This document shows, one piece after another, positions 34,702 to 44,938 of a DNA stretch of 64,000 nt. Numbering within the stretch: position 1 is the first letter of the stretch; every line of letters begins with the position of its first letter. Source of the DNA: Leptospira levettii. GTDB taxonomy: Bacteria; Spirochaetota; Leptospiria; Leptospirales; Leptospiraceae. The notes under the pieces are model-generated. The model searched no databases, was not told where the DNA came from, and worked only from the letters and a program-made list of their open reading frames with translations. Position numbers and translations under genes: made by a program. The stretch is from the NCBI RefSeq assembly GCF_002812085.1, contig NZ_NPDM01000007.1:62001-126000 (forward strand). The letters are read 5' to 3'.

Positions 34702-35790
34702 ATGACGACACAAGCTGAAATCAAAGTCAAAAACCCAATCGATTGGGTGACCACGATTTTTTTACTCACATCACCACTTGTTGGTATTTTCGGAACCCTA
34801 TATGTGTATCTTTATGAATCCATTCATTTAGGAACTTGGGCACTCTTTTTGTTTTATTTTTTTGCAACAGGTATGGGGATTACAGTCGGTTACCACAGAC
34901 TTTTTTCTCACAAAGCCTATGAAGCCAAATCTCCCATAAAACTATTGTTATTATTATTTGGTGCCGCTGCTTTCCAATCCACGGCGTTAGAGTGGAGTGA
35001 AGACCATCGTATCCATCATAAATTTGTGGATACGGACAAAGACCCATACTCCATTAAAAAAGGTTTTTGGTATGCGCATATTGGTTGGTTATTTCGCAAA
35101 CGAAAGTATGTAGGCCAAGGGGTTCAAGATTTGATGAATGACCCACTTGTGGTTTGGCAACACAAACATTTTTATTCGATTTCGATCTTTATGTGTTTTA
35201 TCCTGCCTGGCCTTATCACCATGTTATGGGGATCTTTTTTCGAAGGATTTTTTGTAGCTGGGTTTTTACGTTTGTTTGTAGTTCACCAGTTCACCTTTTT
35301 TATCAACAGTGCTTGCCATGTTTGGGGAGAAAGAACTTTTTCCAAAGAACAAACAGCACGTGATAATTGGATCATCGCCTTTTTTACGTTTGGTGAAGGA
35401 TACCACAACTTCCATCACGAATTCCAAATGGACTACCGTAATGGAATCCGTTGGTATGATTATGATCCATCCAAATGGATGATCAAATTCCTTTCTTATT
35501 TTGGACTCACTTACAATTTGAAAAAAGTTTCTGAAGAAAAAATCTTACAAAAAACAATGTTTATCAAAGAAAAGGAAACTTTACACCAGTATGCAAACCT
35601 CGGTGAAGATAAACTAAAAACTTGGTCTGAACAATTGGCTCATCTTCGTGAATCAGCTATCACCGAATACCAAAAATGGTCCAAAGCAAAACAAACTGCG
35701 AACGAGACCGAAGCTGGACTTTCCAAAAAGAACTTTGAAACCACAAAGGAAAATTGGGAAAAACTTTTAAGTCGTCCACTGTTTTCGTAA
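34702..35790 (+). CDS. Acyl-CoA / fatty acid desaturase (delta-9 type)
   Basis: A membrane-bound di-iron desaturase of about 362 aa that introduces a double bond into acyl chains. The three His boxes are HRLFSH, HRIHH and HNFHH, as in stearoyl-CoA-type enzymes. Membrane hairpins flank them (for example TIFLLTSPLVGIFGTLYVYL). The C-terminal 80 residues are charged and helical. Two starts are possible. ATG 34702 has AGGA at proper spacing and is preferred; ATG 34684 would add six residues. It is convergent with the histidine kinase. Confidence 0.9.
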   Translation: MTTQAEIKVKNPIDWVTTIFLLTSPLVGIFGTLYVYLYESIHLGTWALFLFYFFATGMGITVGYHRLFSHKAYEAKSPIKLLLLLFGAAAFQSTALEWSEDHRIHHKFVDTDKDPYSIKKGFWYAHIGWLFRKRKYVGQGVQDLMNDPLVVWQHKHFYSISIFMCFILPGLITMLWGSFFEGFFVAGFLRLFVVHQFTFFINSACHVWGERTFSKEQTARDNWIIAFFTFGEGYHNFHHEFQMDYRNGIRWYDYDPSKWMIKFLSYFGLTYNLKKVSEEKILQKTMFIKEKETLHQYANLGEDKLKTWSEQLAHLRESAITEYQKWSKAKQTANETEAGLSKKNFETTKENWEKLLSRPLFS

Positions 35791-35794
35791 CAAC

Positions 35795-37621
35795 TTACCC
35801 TCTCACCTCCCTAAAGATTTCTTTAGGGAGATTCGGCACGTCCCCTGGACCCACTAACGGTAAATAAACCATAAACAAAGTGCGACCGGGAGTTGATTCC
35901 ACTTCAATCCTTCCCTTGTGTTTTTCAATAATTCCTTTCACAATCCCAAGCCCAAGACCTGTTCCTTCCCCCTGGTCTTTTGTGGTGAAAAACGGATCCC
36001 AAATTTTGTCTTTAATTTCAGTGGGGATCCCTGACCCATTGTCTTCAAAACTAATCATCACATATTCTTCTCCAATCCTTCTGGAAGAAATAATGAGTTT
36101 GGGGTGTTCGACTTTTTTCATCGCATGGATGGCATTGGTAATGAGATTAGTCCAAACTTGGTTGAGTTCATCCAAATTGCACCTAACAAGAGGGATGGTG
36201 CCGTAATTACGTTCAATTTCCACACCATGTTTGATTTGGTTTTGCATGATCACAAGTGTGTTCTCAAGACCTTCATGGAGGTCGGAAACTTCGTATGAAT
36301 TTTGGCCTAGATGGGAATAGTATTTTAAAGCTTTTACGATCCTCACAATATTACGAATCGCATATTTGATATTTTTGATATTTCGTTGCAGACTTAAGGT
36401 GTTCTTTAACATCTCGAAGGTTTCTTTTCCACCCGATTTCCAAATTCGTAATAATTCTTCTTGCATATGCATTAGGTGGTGATCGATGAGAAAGGTGGCA
36501 AGATCGGTAGCATCGTTTTCTGGCATCCCATCGTGGATGAATTTGAGTTTGGTTTCTTTTTTTAACTTAAATTTGTCTTTTGGATCAATTTTGGTATTGG
36601 GATCTTCTTTTACAAAACTGAATAAGATATCCAAATACAAAGAACGAAAATCAGGATTTTGGATGAGGTGAGTGATATCACCTAAGTGGGATAAAACGAA
36701 TACTAAATTGGCATCCAAATTGTCAGCGGCCCCATTGATGACGGCAGCCGGTGTGTTGATCTCATGTGCGATTCCTGCAACCATCACCCCAAGAGAAGCC
36801 ATTTTTTCCGATTGTACGAGATGGGCTTGGGTTTCTTCTAATTCTTTTGTTCTTTCTCTTACTTTTGCTTCCAAGGTTTCCGTTAAGTTTAATAACTGTT
36901 GGTAGATCATGGAATTGGAAAGGGACATGAGAGAAACCGACAAGATCTCCAAAATGATTTCGATTTCTTCTAAATCGTAAATTTTTCCTTCTTTGTGTTT
37001 TCCAAGTAAAATAAAGCCCACCAAACTCGACTTAATCGAAAGTGTCGCTACCAACTCGGAATGAGTGTCTTTAAAAAAATGTAATGCTTCCTTCGCGATT
37101 TTTTCATGGCTTGGGGATACAAATTGGATAAAGTTTTCTTTGATATGAATCCCTTCACGTTCTGATAACCAAAGTAAAAATGGGTTAAAAACAGGAATGG
37201 ATGGTAGATCTGAAAGTTTGTGGTCTTTGGATGTGAGAAAAGGCCTTGGTCTAAATTGCCCTTCCTTTTCATCCCATGTGTACACTTGCACAAACTCTGC
37301 AGGAATTTTAGAAGCTAAAAATTGGCTGATGGTTTCGCTGATTTGGTCTGGGTCATTAAAAGAGATCAGTTCTTCCTTAAATTTCTCTAAGGCAAATAGG
37401 TTTTGAACCAACTCATCGCGTTTTTTCGGTTTTTCTTCCACTGGTCTTTCGTTCTTTGCAAGGGGGAAGAGGAAGAGGGATAAAGTGATTAACCCCAACC
37501 CAAAACACCCCAATACCAAAAAGGTAGCCGCTTGTAACATGCCTAATCCGTAAGCAAAGGCGAACCAACCAAAAGCTGATAATAGAATGAAAGTAGAACG
37601 AAAGAAAACTTGTATTTGCAT
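35795..37621 (-). CDS. Sensor histidine kinase (two TM, GAF-like, HisKA, HATPase)
   Basis: A 608-aa kinase. Two N-terminal spans (FILLSAFGWFAFAYGL and FLVLGCFGLGLITLSLFLFP) are followed by a GAF-like sensory region (about 75-235) and a coiled coil. The H-box is GVMVAGIAHEINTP, then a helical insertion, then N-box NLITNAIHAM, G1 DNGSGIP and G2 GTGLGLGIV. No receiver domain is attached and no response regulator is adjacent. The start was set at the ATG 37621; the frame also has a TTG five codons upstream. It is divergent from rsgA with about 50 bp between. Confidence 0.88.
   Translation of the reverse strand: MQIQVFFRSTFILLSAFGWFAFAYGLGMLQAATFLVLGCFGLGLITLSLFLFPLAKNERPVEEKPKKRDELVQNLFALEKFKEELISFNDPDQISETISQFLASKIPAEFVQVYTWDEKEGQFRPRPFLTSKDHKLSDLPSIPVFNPFLLWLSEREGIHIKENFIQFVSPSHEKIAKEALHFFKDTHSELVATLSIKSSLVGFILLGKHKEGKIYDLEEIEIILEILSVSLMSLSNSMIYQQLLNLTETLEAKVRERTKELEETQAHLVQSEKMASLGVMVAGIAHEINTPAAVINGAADNLDANLVFVLSHLGDITHLIQNPDFRSLYLDILFSFVKEDPNTKIDPKDKFKLKKETKLKFIHDGMPENDATDLATFLIDHHLMHMQEELLRIWKSGGKETFEMLKNTLSLQRNIKNIKYAIRNIVRIVKALKYYSHLGQNSYEVSDLHEGLENTLVIMQNQIKHGVEIERNYGTIPLVRCNLDELNQVWTNLITNAIHAMKKVEHPKLIISSRRIGEEYVMISFEDNGSGIPTEIKDKIWDPFFTTKDQGEGTGLGLGIVKGIIEKHKGRIEVESTPGRTLFMVYLPLVGPGDVPNLPKEIFREVRG
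35807..35830. other. Perfect 10-bp hairpin at a convergent gene junction
   Basis: CTCCCTAAAG and CTTTAGGGAG with an ATTT loop, inside the last codons of the histidine kinase and 17 bp after the desaturase stop. There is no T-run on either strand, so it may be a factor-dependent terminator or an mRNA 3'-end stabiliser. Confidence 0.5.
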
Positions 37622-37670
37622 GTCGATTGTATACAATGTACGAACTTGAATATTTTGGTGTTGAATCCAC

Positions 37671-38624
37671 TTGGGTAAAGAACTATTTACAATCGCGCGT
37701 ATCTTTGGTGCCTATTATGAAATTTATTCAGAGGCCACTTCCTACGCCCTAGCTGTACTCAAAGGCAAACTTCGCCTCAAAAATTCAAACGAACGCCATC
37801 CCTTTGTGGTGGGTGACATGATCCTTGCCGAAAAATCTTCTGGTGAAGAGTGGGTGATTTCGGAACGATTGGAACGAAAAAACTACCTGACTCGTAAAAG
37901 TGATAAAGGCGACAGTCATGTGTTATGTGCTAACTTAGACCAAGTTGCGATCCTTGCTTCTTGTAAAGACCCAGAAACAAAACCAGGGTTTATTGACAGA
38001 CTACTCGCTGCTTCTTACCATACAGAAATTCCTCCTCTTATCATTTTTACAAAAAAGGATCTTGTTTCTGAAGAAGAGATTACAGATAGAGAAACCTACT
38101 ATAGAGAGTTAGGTTATGATGTCATGAGTGTTTCTCTACTTTCGGAAGAATCGATCCTACCTTTATGGGAAAAAATTAGAGGCAAACGTACCTTCCTCTG
38201 TGGGAACTCTGGTGTGGGCAAATCCACACTTATGAACCACCTCCACCAAAAAACCGTTCAACGAACCAATTTGGTAAGTGGTTCTACAAAAAAAGGAAAA
38301 CATACTACCACCAATTCCTTTGCCCTATTTTTGGAAGGAAATACCGTCCTCATTGACTCTCCAGGGGTCAAAGAATGGGGGATTTTGCACCTCACTCCAA
38401 ACGAACTTTGGGAAAGTTTTCCTGAATTACGCAAAGTAAAGGAAGGTTGCCAGGAAATTTATTGCTGTGAACTGGGTTCTGAGTGTCCAATGCGTAAATA
38501 CATGGATGAAACTATGGACGAAACCCGAAAAAAGAGCCTCGAATCCATGATCGAAAGTTTAGAGAACCCCTACCGTGTGACCCGCAGGGACCATTGGTCG
38601 AAAGCTGTCACAAAAAGATATTAG
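37671..38624 (+). CDS. rsgA: Small ribosomal subunit biogenesis GTPase RsgA
   Basis: A 317-aa circularly permuted GTPase that checks late 30S assembly. An N-terminal OB fold is followed by G4 (TKKD, 127-130), then G1 (GNSGVGKST, 178-186) and G3 (DSPG, 229-232), the permuted order. The C-terminal Cys cluster EGCQEIYCCELGSECPM stands for the zinc knuckle, but the usual His is not in place, so zinc binding may differ. The start is TTG: the frame has a stop just upstream and no ATG near the conserved IARIFGAYYEIY. Confidence 0.9.
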   Translation: MGKELFTIARIFGAYYEIYSEATSYALAVLKGKLRLKNSNERHPFVVGDMILAEKSSGEEWVISERLERKNYLTRKSDKGDSHVLCANLDQVAILASCKDPETKPGFIDRLLAASYHTEIPPLIIFTKKDLVSEEEITDRETYYRELGYDVMSVSLLSEESILPLWEKIRGKRTFLCGNSGVGKSTLMNHLHQKTVQRTNLVSGSTKKGKHTTTNSFALFLEGNTVLIDSPGVKEWGILHLTPNELWESFPELRKVKEGCQEIYCCELGSECPMRKYMDETMDETRKKSLESMIESLENPYRVTRRDHWSKAVTKRY

Positions 38625-38689
38625 GGAAAAGAGTTGCCAAGGCTTCAGTTGTTATCTATTTTAAGAAAGTTATTTCCGGAGGAAGGAAT

Positions 38690-39661
38690 ATGAAACGTAC
38701 AATCATACAAAAATTGTCGGTTTTGGGATTTGTGGCGATTTTTGCCATGTTTGCCGTAGCTTGCCAAAAGGACTCAAAAGAGACTGTAACAAACGTTACA
38801 GATAAAAGCCAACCAGCTAGTAATGTGGTCATTGCCTTTGTAAAGGGTGATGTAGTCGTGTTAAGAGAAAGTGGACAAATCAAACCAAGCTTAGGTGATA
38901 CTTTAACTTCACAAGACACAATTGTTACAGGCCAAAATGGATCTGTTGAACTTTTAGTAGGTGAAGATGGTGTTCTCAAACTAAACAAAAATACTTCACT
39001 TAGTGTGAGCCAAGCATTTGCAGCAAACGATGGAACACGTGAAACTGAAGTGAACATGCAATACGGAAAACTAGTAACTGTTCTTCGTAAAGAAAGAAAA
39101 ACAGAGTCTTTCAATGTAGTGACTCCAACATCAATCGCGGGTGTTCGTGGAACTATTTTCCTTACCAATGTAGAGAATCCTTCTGCTAAAGGTGGAAATG
39201 TTGCATGTGGATCCTCAAACTGTGTTGTAAAGTATACAGTTCTTGATGGTGCAGTTGCGATCCGTAAATCAAACTCTGACAATGAAATCGTAGTCGACAA
39301 ACAAAAGTCAGCTGAAGTGGCTTCTGACACAAAACTTTCTGATAAAATGATCAAACCAATGGACAAACAATCCTTAGGTGAAATGAAAGAAATGTTAGTG
39401 TTTGAAAACACAAAAATGTTACAATTTGAGTCTCTTGCAAATGAACTCAAATCTAACAATGAAGAACTTCAAAAGATGAACCTTGGTTCTTCTGTAGAAG
39501 AATTAGAAAAAGCAGCAAAAACTCGTGAAATCACCAAATCAAAGTCAGATGAAGTGATCACAACTGCAAAATCAATTGAAGATTCTAAATACATTAAAAA
39601 AGATGTGCAAAAAGATTCACTAAAATTAGCTCCAAAAGAGAGTTTTGATAAGACGAAATGA
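38690..39661 (+). CDS. FecR-domain lipoprotein (LipL45-like)
   Basis: A 323-aa lipoprotein. The signal peptide runs to AMFAVAC (C25 or so). A FecR domain (about 45-190) contains VAFVKGDV-like (VIAFVKGDVVVLRESG), LVTGQNG-type (TIVTGQNGSVELLV) and VVTPTSIAGVRGTIFL motifs. The C-terminal part is helical and charged. In fact it resembles Leptospira LipL45-related proteins. The Shine-Dalgarno GGAGGAAGG precedes ATG 38690; the upstream open frame overlaps rsgA and is not used. It is first of three genes linked by 4-bp ATGA overlaps. The FecR domain usually takes part in signal sensing. Confidence 0.82.
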   Translation: MKRTIIQKLSVLGFVAIFAMFAVACQKDSKETVTNVTDKSQPASNVVIAFVKGDVVVLRESGQIKPSLGDTLTSQDTIVTGQNGSVELLVGEDGVLKLNKNTSLSVSQAFAANDGTRETEVNMQYGKLVTVLRKERKTESFNVVTPTSIAGVRGTIFLTNVENPSAKGGNVACGSSNCVVKYTVLDGAVAIRKSNSDNEIVVDKQKSAEVASDTKLSDKMIKPMDKQSLGEMKEMLVFENTKMLQFESLANELKSNNEELQKMNLGSSVEELEKAAKTREITKSKSDEVITTAKSIEDSKYIKKDVQKDSLKLAPKESFDKTK

Positions 39662-41271
39662 GATATGTTTATTTACCGGTCCTTTGTTTTTTAGTCGGTT
39701 ATTGTTCTTCGGTCACAAAGATCGAAACACTCAATCGAAGTTTTACAAAACCTAAGTTTGTCACTCCAGATCTTGGAGAGTCTGAACCCCTTCCTTCGGG
39801 TAGAGATTACAGAGAACGACTGGTAAATAAATCAACCCCAAGTTTCACTCTCCTCTGGAAACAAATTCCAGAGGGGTTTTCTCCATCTGATTTAGCCCTA
39901 ATCGAAGAAAAAATCCTCTTCCCTCATTCCAAATTGGGTGTTTACCAAAAAGCCCCGATCAAACAAGATCCCAAGTTTTTCGAGTCGAATGATATTGATC
40001 TCATTTTGGAACTCAGTCTTTCCAAATCAGTGGATCGAATGACAGTGGATGTCCAATACAAAGACCCTGTTCTTTCTCAAAACTTCGGTAAGTCGGTTTT
40101 TGTTTACCAAGAAGAAAAAGAACCAAAATCTAAATCAACAAAATCCTTCGATGTATTTCATGGGAAAAAACAGCTCCTCCCTCTAACGGAGTTTGTCCCT
40201 TCATATTTTTTAGAAGTTTCATCTCCTTCTGTCGATGAGTTGCGAAATTATTTTACAGCTTCTTTACAAGGAAAAGTTTCTGTTTTTTCTACATCTCCTG
40301 GCACCATCATTTATCTGGATGGAGTAGAAGTGGGAAAAGCACCTTTACTCAATTACACACTTGTCAATGGAAAACATACACTTTCATTTGCAAAACCCGG
40401 TAAAGACCAAGTAAAACGAAATATCTTAGTTCGTGCAGGGAAAACAACAAGAGTATTCCAAGAATGGAATGATGATATTTCCCAGGGAACCGTCGTTGTT
40501 TCTAGTTTTCCTCCAGGCCTTGATGTTGTCATTGATGGCCAAAAAAAAGGCAAAACACAATATGCTGAATCGGGAGTTCCTTACGGAAGTTATCCGGTCC
40601 AATTCATCCGAACCACTTCAGATTCCCATTTTGAATATGCAAAAGCAGGAATCAAAATTCGACCAAAACAAATTACTTCCATTGCTTTACCAATTTCTTT
40701 GGAAGATGGAGTGGGTTGGGAATCGGAAGAATTTTGGAACCTATCAACACCTTCACCTAACTTCTCTGCAACGTTTCCAGGTAAATTGACATTTGCAAAA
40801 AACAAAGAATTACCAAAGGGTTGGTATGGAGTTTTTTCCGAAGACCTCATTCCTGATTACCTCGAAGTTGAACTGATATTGGATTTAAAAAAAGAATACA
40901 ATGGTGCGCTTGGGCTTTCGATCCATGACCATTCGCAAAATTCAATTTTAGTATATGTAGACCAAACAGACTTTCATATCGTAAAGTTTTCGCAAAGTGA
41001 ATCAGAAGCACCTGTTCGGTCCTCCTATCGGTGGAATAAGGAAGATGAACTCAAAGGTCGTAGCATAAAGTTCACAACTGACATCGAGAAAAAAATGATC
41101 CGTTTGTATTTGGGTAACAAAATGGTTGAGGAATTTCCTTGGAATTTTGAAACTTTTTGGAATATAGGTGTTCTCACTCCACATAATGCTACTTTGGTGG
41201 GAGTCCCACTCAGAGGATTAAAAATCCAATACCCAGACATGGTTAAGTTTGAACAAAGGTTCCAAAAATGA
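39658..41271 (+). CDS. PEGA-domain lipoprotein
   Basis: A 537-aa lipoprotein with lipobox LVGYC (C16). Two PEGA-type beta domains lie at about residues 200-330. The first contains SVFSTSPGTIIYLDGVEVGK and the second VVVSSFPPGLDVVIDGQKKG. The C-terminal part (about 370-537) is beta-rich, with a concanavalin-like look (NGALGLSIHDHSQNS, GRSIKFTTDIEKKMIRLYLG). PEGA domains are found in cell-surface and envelope proteins. Its start and stop both overlap neighbours (ATGA), so it is tightly coupled to the FecR and TPR genes. Confidence 0.78.
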   Translation: MRYVYLPVLCFLVGYCSSVTKIETLNRSFTKPKFVTPDLGESEPLPSGRDYRERLVNKSTPSFTLLWKQIPEGFSPSDLALIEEKILFPHSKLGVYQKAPIKQDPKFFESNDIDLILELSLSKSVDRMTVDVQYKDPVLSQNFGKSVFVYQEEKEPKSKSTKSFDVFHGKKQLLPLTEFVPSYFLEVSSPSVDELRNYFTASLQGKVSVFSTSPGTIIYLDGVEVGKAPLLNYTLVNGKHTLSFAKPGKDQVKRNILVRAGKTTRVFQEWNDDISQGTVVVSSFPPGLDVVIDGQKKGKTQYAESGVPYGSYPVQFIRTTSDSHFEYAKAGIKIRPKQITSIALPISLEDGVGWESEEFWNLSTPSPNFSATFPGKLTFAKNKELPKGWYGVFSEDLIPDYLEVELILDLKKEYNGALGLSIHDHSQNSILVYVDQTDFHIVKFSQSESEAPVRSSYRWNKEDELKGRSIKFTTDIEKKMIRLYLGNKMVEEFPWNFETFWNIGVLTPHNATLVGVPLRGLKIQYPDMVKFEQRFQK

Positions 41272-44200
41272 AACAATTGATTGTTGTATCTGTTTTACTC
41301 ATCACGTTTATTGGTTGTCGGTCTCGTGATTTTCAGTCAGTCTCCGTAAAAGATTCTGTTGTCGAAAAATCAAATGCTTCAGATCGACAAAAAATCGAAG
41401 AAGCTAGGACTCTAATCGCTGACGGAAGTAATGAATTCCAAAAAGGAAACATTGATGTTGCCTTAGAAAAAGCCAAATCTTCTATCCAAACATTTGAACT
41501 TGTGGAAGGATATGCCTTACTTGGCGCTTCCTATTACCAATTAGGTGAATATGAAAATTCCAAATCTGCTTATGAAAAAGGAAATAATTTAGACCCTCAA
41601 AATGAAAAAATTCTCATCGGACTGGGAACAGTTCAGTCCACGTTAGGTGAGAATGAAGCAGCTCTCAATACTTATCAAACTCTAAATAAACTAAAACCAG
41701 AAGAATCCATTTACACCTACAAAACTGGACTTTTATTAAAAAACTTAGGTCGTTACCAAGAAAGTTTGGTCACTTTAAAATCATTAGAAGATAAAAAAGA
41801 TTTTCCATATCCGATTGAGTTACTCAATCAATTAGGTGATGTTTGTTTAGAACTAAAGAGATATGATGAAGCTGAGAGTTATTTTGCAAAAGCTGAAAAA
41901 TTAAATCCAGAACTTAAGTCTGCAAAAGATGCAAAACTTTCCACAAAAATTGCCTCTCTTATCCAAAGAGGAAATGACTTCTTAAACAAAAAAAATTATA
42001 CAGAAGCAACTAACGAATTTAAAAAAGCCTCAGATTTACAACCTCAAAATGCTTCGGTTTGGTCCTTTTTAGGGAACGCACAATTATTAAATGGAAAATT
42101 GAAAGAAAGTGAAGAGAGTTTTAAAAAATCTATCTCCCTCTCTGATACAAATGCAAATGCATACGTTGGTTTGTGTAATGTTCTCATTCAAACACACAAT
42201 TATTCAGAATGTTTAAAAACTTCGAAACAAGCCTTACAAAAAGTTCCAAAAAACGCTGAGATTCGCAACAAACAAGGGATATGTGAGTGGAAATGGGGTG
42301 AAGTAAAAAAAGCAACACTTAGTTTCCAGGATGCATCTGCTTGGGATCCAAATTTTATCGAACCTAAAATGAATTTGGCATATGTTTTGATTGATTCTGG
42401 TCGTTTTGATGAAGCATTAGATGTTTTAAAAAAGGCAGAATCACATCCAAAAGCAAAAAAAGAAGACATCCGAAAAGCGAAAGTATTAGCGGAATCACAA
42501 AAATTCATAGCAGGTGGTGATACTTTTTTACGCCAAGGAAAACGCAAACAAGCGTTTGATGAATATGGCAAAGCAATGGGTGTAAACCCTGAAAACCCAG
42601 CTGTTCAGAATGCCTTTGGTCGTGGGTATTTTGCGTTTAGTGAATACAAAAAAGCAGAAACTTCTTATTTAGAAGCTTACCGTTTGGACAATGCTAATCC
42701 AGGTGCTTTACAAGGTCTTGCTCGTGTGTATGCAAAAACTGGTGAGTCCAAAAAAGAAAAAGAATATATTAAAAAATTAGAAACTCTTTCGGCTACAGAT
42801 CCATTTAGTGCCATCACACTCGGAAGGATTGCAGAAGATGCAAGCAAGTGGGATGAAGCTGAATCCATTTATATGGGTCTTAAGAAAAAGTTTCCAGGGA
42901 ATGAAGCAGTAGATTATCGATTGGGAAGTTTGTATTACAAACGAGCTGTTGAAGAAAATACAAAAGAGAATTATACAAAAGCAAATGAGTTCATTCAAAA
43001 ATCCAAAAAATACACAAAGGACATTCCGGAACTCATTGAAACTGAAAAAACTGTTTCGGAGAACTCTCGTTTTGCGGAGATTTTGCCTTTAGTCAAAGAA
43101 GGGAATACATTTTTTAATCGCAAAAAATTCATTGAAGCTGTGACTCCTTACCAAAAGGCATATGACCGAGTGCCAAAAGCTTCTCTTCTTGTGAAAATCG
43201 CAGAGTGTTATATCGAAAAGGGGGAGGAAGAAAAAGGCCTCTCTATTTTAGAAAATGCGGTAAAATCCAATAAAGAAAATGCCATCTCTTTCAAAGAAGG
43301 GATCTATTCCTTCTATTATAAAAAGGGAGAACTCAAACGTGCCGAAGATGGGTTCTATGACATATTAAAAGAAAAGCCTGATTCATATTACGCCTATTAC
43401 ATGTTAGGCCTCGTTACTATGAAACGTAAAAATTATGAAGCAGCTATTGGTGAATTTGACAAAGCGATCCTCGTAAATCCAAACTTTGCACCAAGTAATG
43501 TAGCAAAAGGTCTTGCGTATTATAAATTGAACCAAATGGATGCTGCCAAACGTGAATTTGAAAAGGCAAGGGCCAAAGATTCCGAATTTGGACTTTCTTC
43601 TTATAACTTAGCGATTGCTTATTTTAATGAAGATTTAACTAATGAGGCAAAATCAATTCTAGAATCGATTCGTAAATCAGATCCTGATTTTATGGACGGT
43701 GAAATCCAATTGGCGTACATTTACTTTAAAGAAAATAAATTGGATGAAGCTGAAAAAACCATTGATCGTGTTTTAAAAGAAGAACCTTCTGCTGAAGCAA
43801 TGTTTGCCCAATTCCGAATATTGGATGCAAAACAAAAACAATCTCCATCTGAAAAAACCAAGTCCAAACGAAATGTAGTGAAGGAAAAAATCTTACGTGA
43901 ATATGGTGAAACAAAATACGCAAGGTTACTTCCTTCCGATGCTTTGGATGATGAACCACTTCATGTAACAGATCTTAATTTATCGGGAACACCAGTTTCG
44001 ACTCCTATTGTTTATCCAAACCGTATCATCGTAAATTATGGAACAGCGATTGTTGGTTATGACCGTATCACCAAGGAACTTGTTTGGAAACAATACACTT
44101 CTACTCCATTCCAGTTGCTTGTGGCAGGTAAAGAACTTGTAGGAATTTCCAATGATACCGCTACTAAAATTTACCCTGAATCAGGAAAGATGACTTTCAA

Positions 44201-44861
44201 AAAACAAGTATTAGCTGGTTGGAAAGTAAAACAAGGATCAGCTGACAATAATGGATTTTTTCTCTTATTGGAAAAAGATAAATCTACCAATCGAAAACTG
44301 GTTCGTACCAATCCAAATTTGGAAATCCAAGAAGAGTGGAATGGAAACGATTTTGTTGGATTTTCGTTGAATGGAGAAGGAAAACTATTTGTGATTCGTG
44401 ATACAAAAAAAGACTTTTTAGTCCAAGTTTTTAATTCATCCGTAGCAAACGAAAAGGAATCTAAAGTATCACTTCCTATCGCCAAAAAAGACACCAAAGA
44501 GTCTGCTAACTTTTTAGGTTGTCTTGAAGAATCTTGTTTAGTTCAACTTGGTGGCCAAATCTACGAGGGCACAGAAAAAGCAAAATTATATGCCATTGGC
44601 AAAACTGAATCGGTAAGATCTGTTTTAAAAAACCCAGACTCTCTTCTAGTGAATACAGAGAACACCACCTATCTTTGGAAAGGTGGTTCAAAATGGAAAG
44701 ATTCATACCAAATTGAAGGGGATTTTTATTACCCTATGGATGGTTTGGTAGTGGAAGGAAGATCTAAGGAATTGGTCATCATCAAAGGAAAGGAAAAAAC
44801 ACCTGTTCCTTGGAAAGGTGATCGTGACGGTTTACGAATCAGTACGGTGACGGTAGATTAG
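41268..44861 (+). CDS. Large TPR lipoprotein with C-terminal beta-propeller-like region
   Basis: A 1197-aa lipoprotein (lipobox FIGC, C17). Residues 40-870 consist of TPR and Sel1-like helical repeats (A-x-x-x-Y-x-x-A-x-x-L-x-P), at least twenty units. The last 300 residues are beta-rich with repeated blocks such as PVSTPIVYPNRIIVNYGT and GYDRITKELVWKQY. These look like PQQ/WD-type propeller blades. It probably scaffolds an envelope complex with the FecR and PEGA lipoproteins encoded just upstream, with which it shares an operon (4-bp overlap). No enzymatic site is seen. Confidence 0.8.
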   Translation: MKQLIVVSVLLITFIGCRSRDFQSVSVKDSVVEKSNASDRQKIEEARTLIADGSNEFQKGNIDVALEKAKSSIQTFELVEGYALLGASYYQLGEYENSKSAYEKGNNLDPQNEKILIGLGTVQSTLGENEAALNTYQTLNKLKPEESIYTYKTGLLLKNLGRYQESLVTLKSLEDKKDFPYPIELLNQLGDVCLELKRYDEAESYFAKAEKLNPELKSAKDAKLSTKIASLIQRGNDFLNKKNYTEATNEFKKASDLQPQNASVWSFLGNAQLLNGKLKESEESFKKSISLSDTNANAYVGLCNVLIQTHNYSECLKTSKQALQKVPKNAEIRNKQGICEWKWGEVKKATLSFQDASAWDPNFIEPKMNLAYVLIDSGRFDEALDVLKKAESHPKAKKEDIRKAKVLAESQKFIAGGDTFLRQGKRKQAFDEYGKAMGVNPENPAVQNAFGRGYFAFSEYKKAETSYLEAYRLDNANPGALQGLARVYAKTGESKKEKEYIKKLETLSATDPFSAITLGRIAEDASKWDEAESIYMGLKKKFPGNEAVDYRLGSLYYKRAVEENTKENYTKANEFIQKSKKYTKDIPELIETEKTVSENSRFAEILPLVKEGNTFFNRKKFIEAVTPYQKAYDRVPKASLLVKIAECYIEKGEEEKGLSILENAVKSNKENAISFKEGIYSFYYKKGELKRAEDGFYDILKEKPDSYYAYYMLGLVTMKRKNYEAAIGEFDKAILVNPNFAPSNVAKGLAYYKLNQMDAAKREFEKARAKDSEFGLSSYNLAIAYFNEDLTNEAKSILESIRKSDPDFMDGEIQLAYIYFKENKLDEAEKTIDRVLKEEPSAEAMFAQFRILDAKQKQSPSEKTKSKRNVVKEKILREYGETKYARLLPSDALDDEPLHVTDLNLSGTPVSTPIVYPNRIIVNYGTAIVGYDRITKELVWKQYTSTPFQLLVAGKELVGISNDTATKIYPESGKMTFKKQVLAGWKVKQGSADNNGFFLLLEKDKSTNRKLVRTNPNLEIQEEWNGNDFVGFSLNGEGKLFVIRDTKKDFLVQVFNSSVANEKESKVSLPIAKKDTKESANFLGCLEESCLVQLGGQIYEGTEKAKLYAIGKTESVRSVLKNPDSLLVNTENTTYLWKGGSKWKDSYQIEGDFYYPMDGLVVEGRSKELVIIKGKEKTPVPWKGDRDGLRISTVTVD

Positions 44862-44938
44862 AACGAGCGGGATTTTCCGTCACAAATCATTTTACTGAGA
44901 CCTAATCGATAACTACGGATGAAAAACGATAAAACGAA

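Noticed and set aside
38656..39459. 267-codon open frame on the minus strand opposite the FecR lipoprotein
   Set aside because: It is the antisense shadow of a clear lipoprotein gene, with Ser/Thr-rich low-complexity translation and no domain.
41268..43900. Repeats in the TPR gene as a DNA repeat element
   Set aside because: Similarity is at protein level (TPR units) and the DNA copies are diverged; no separate element is needed.
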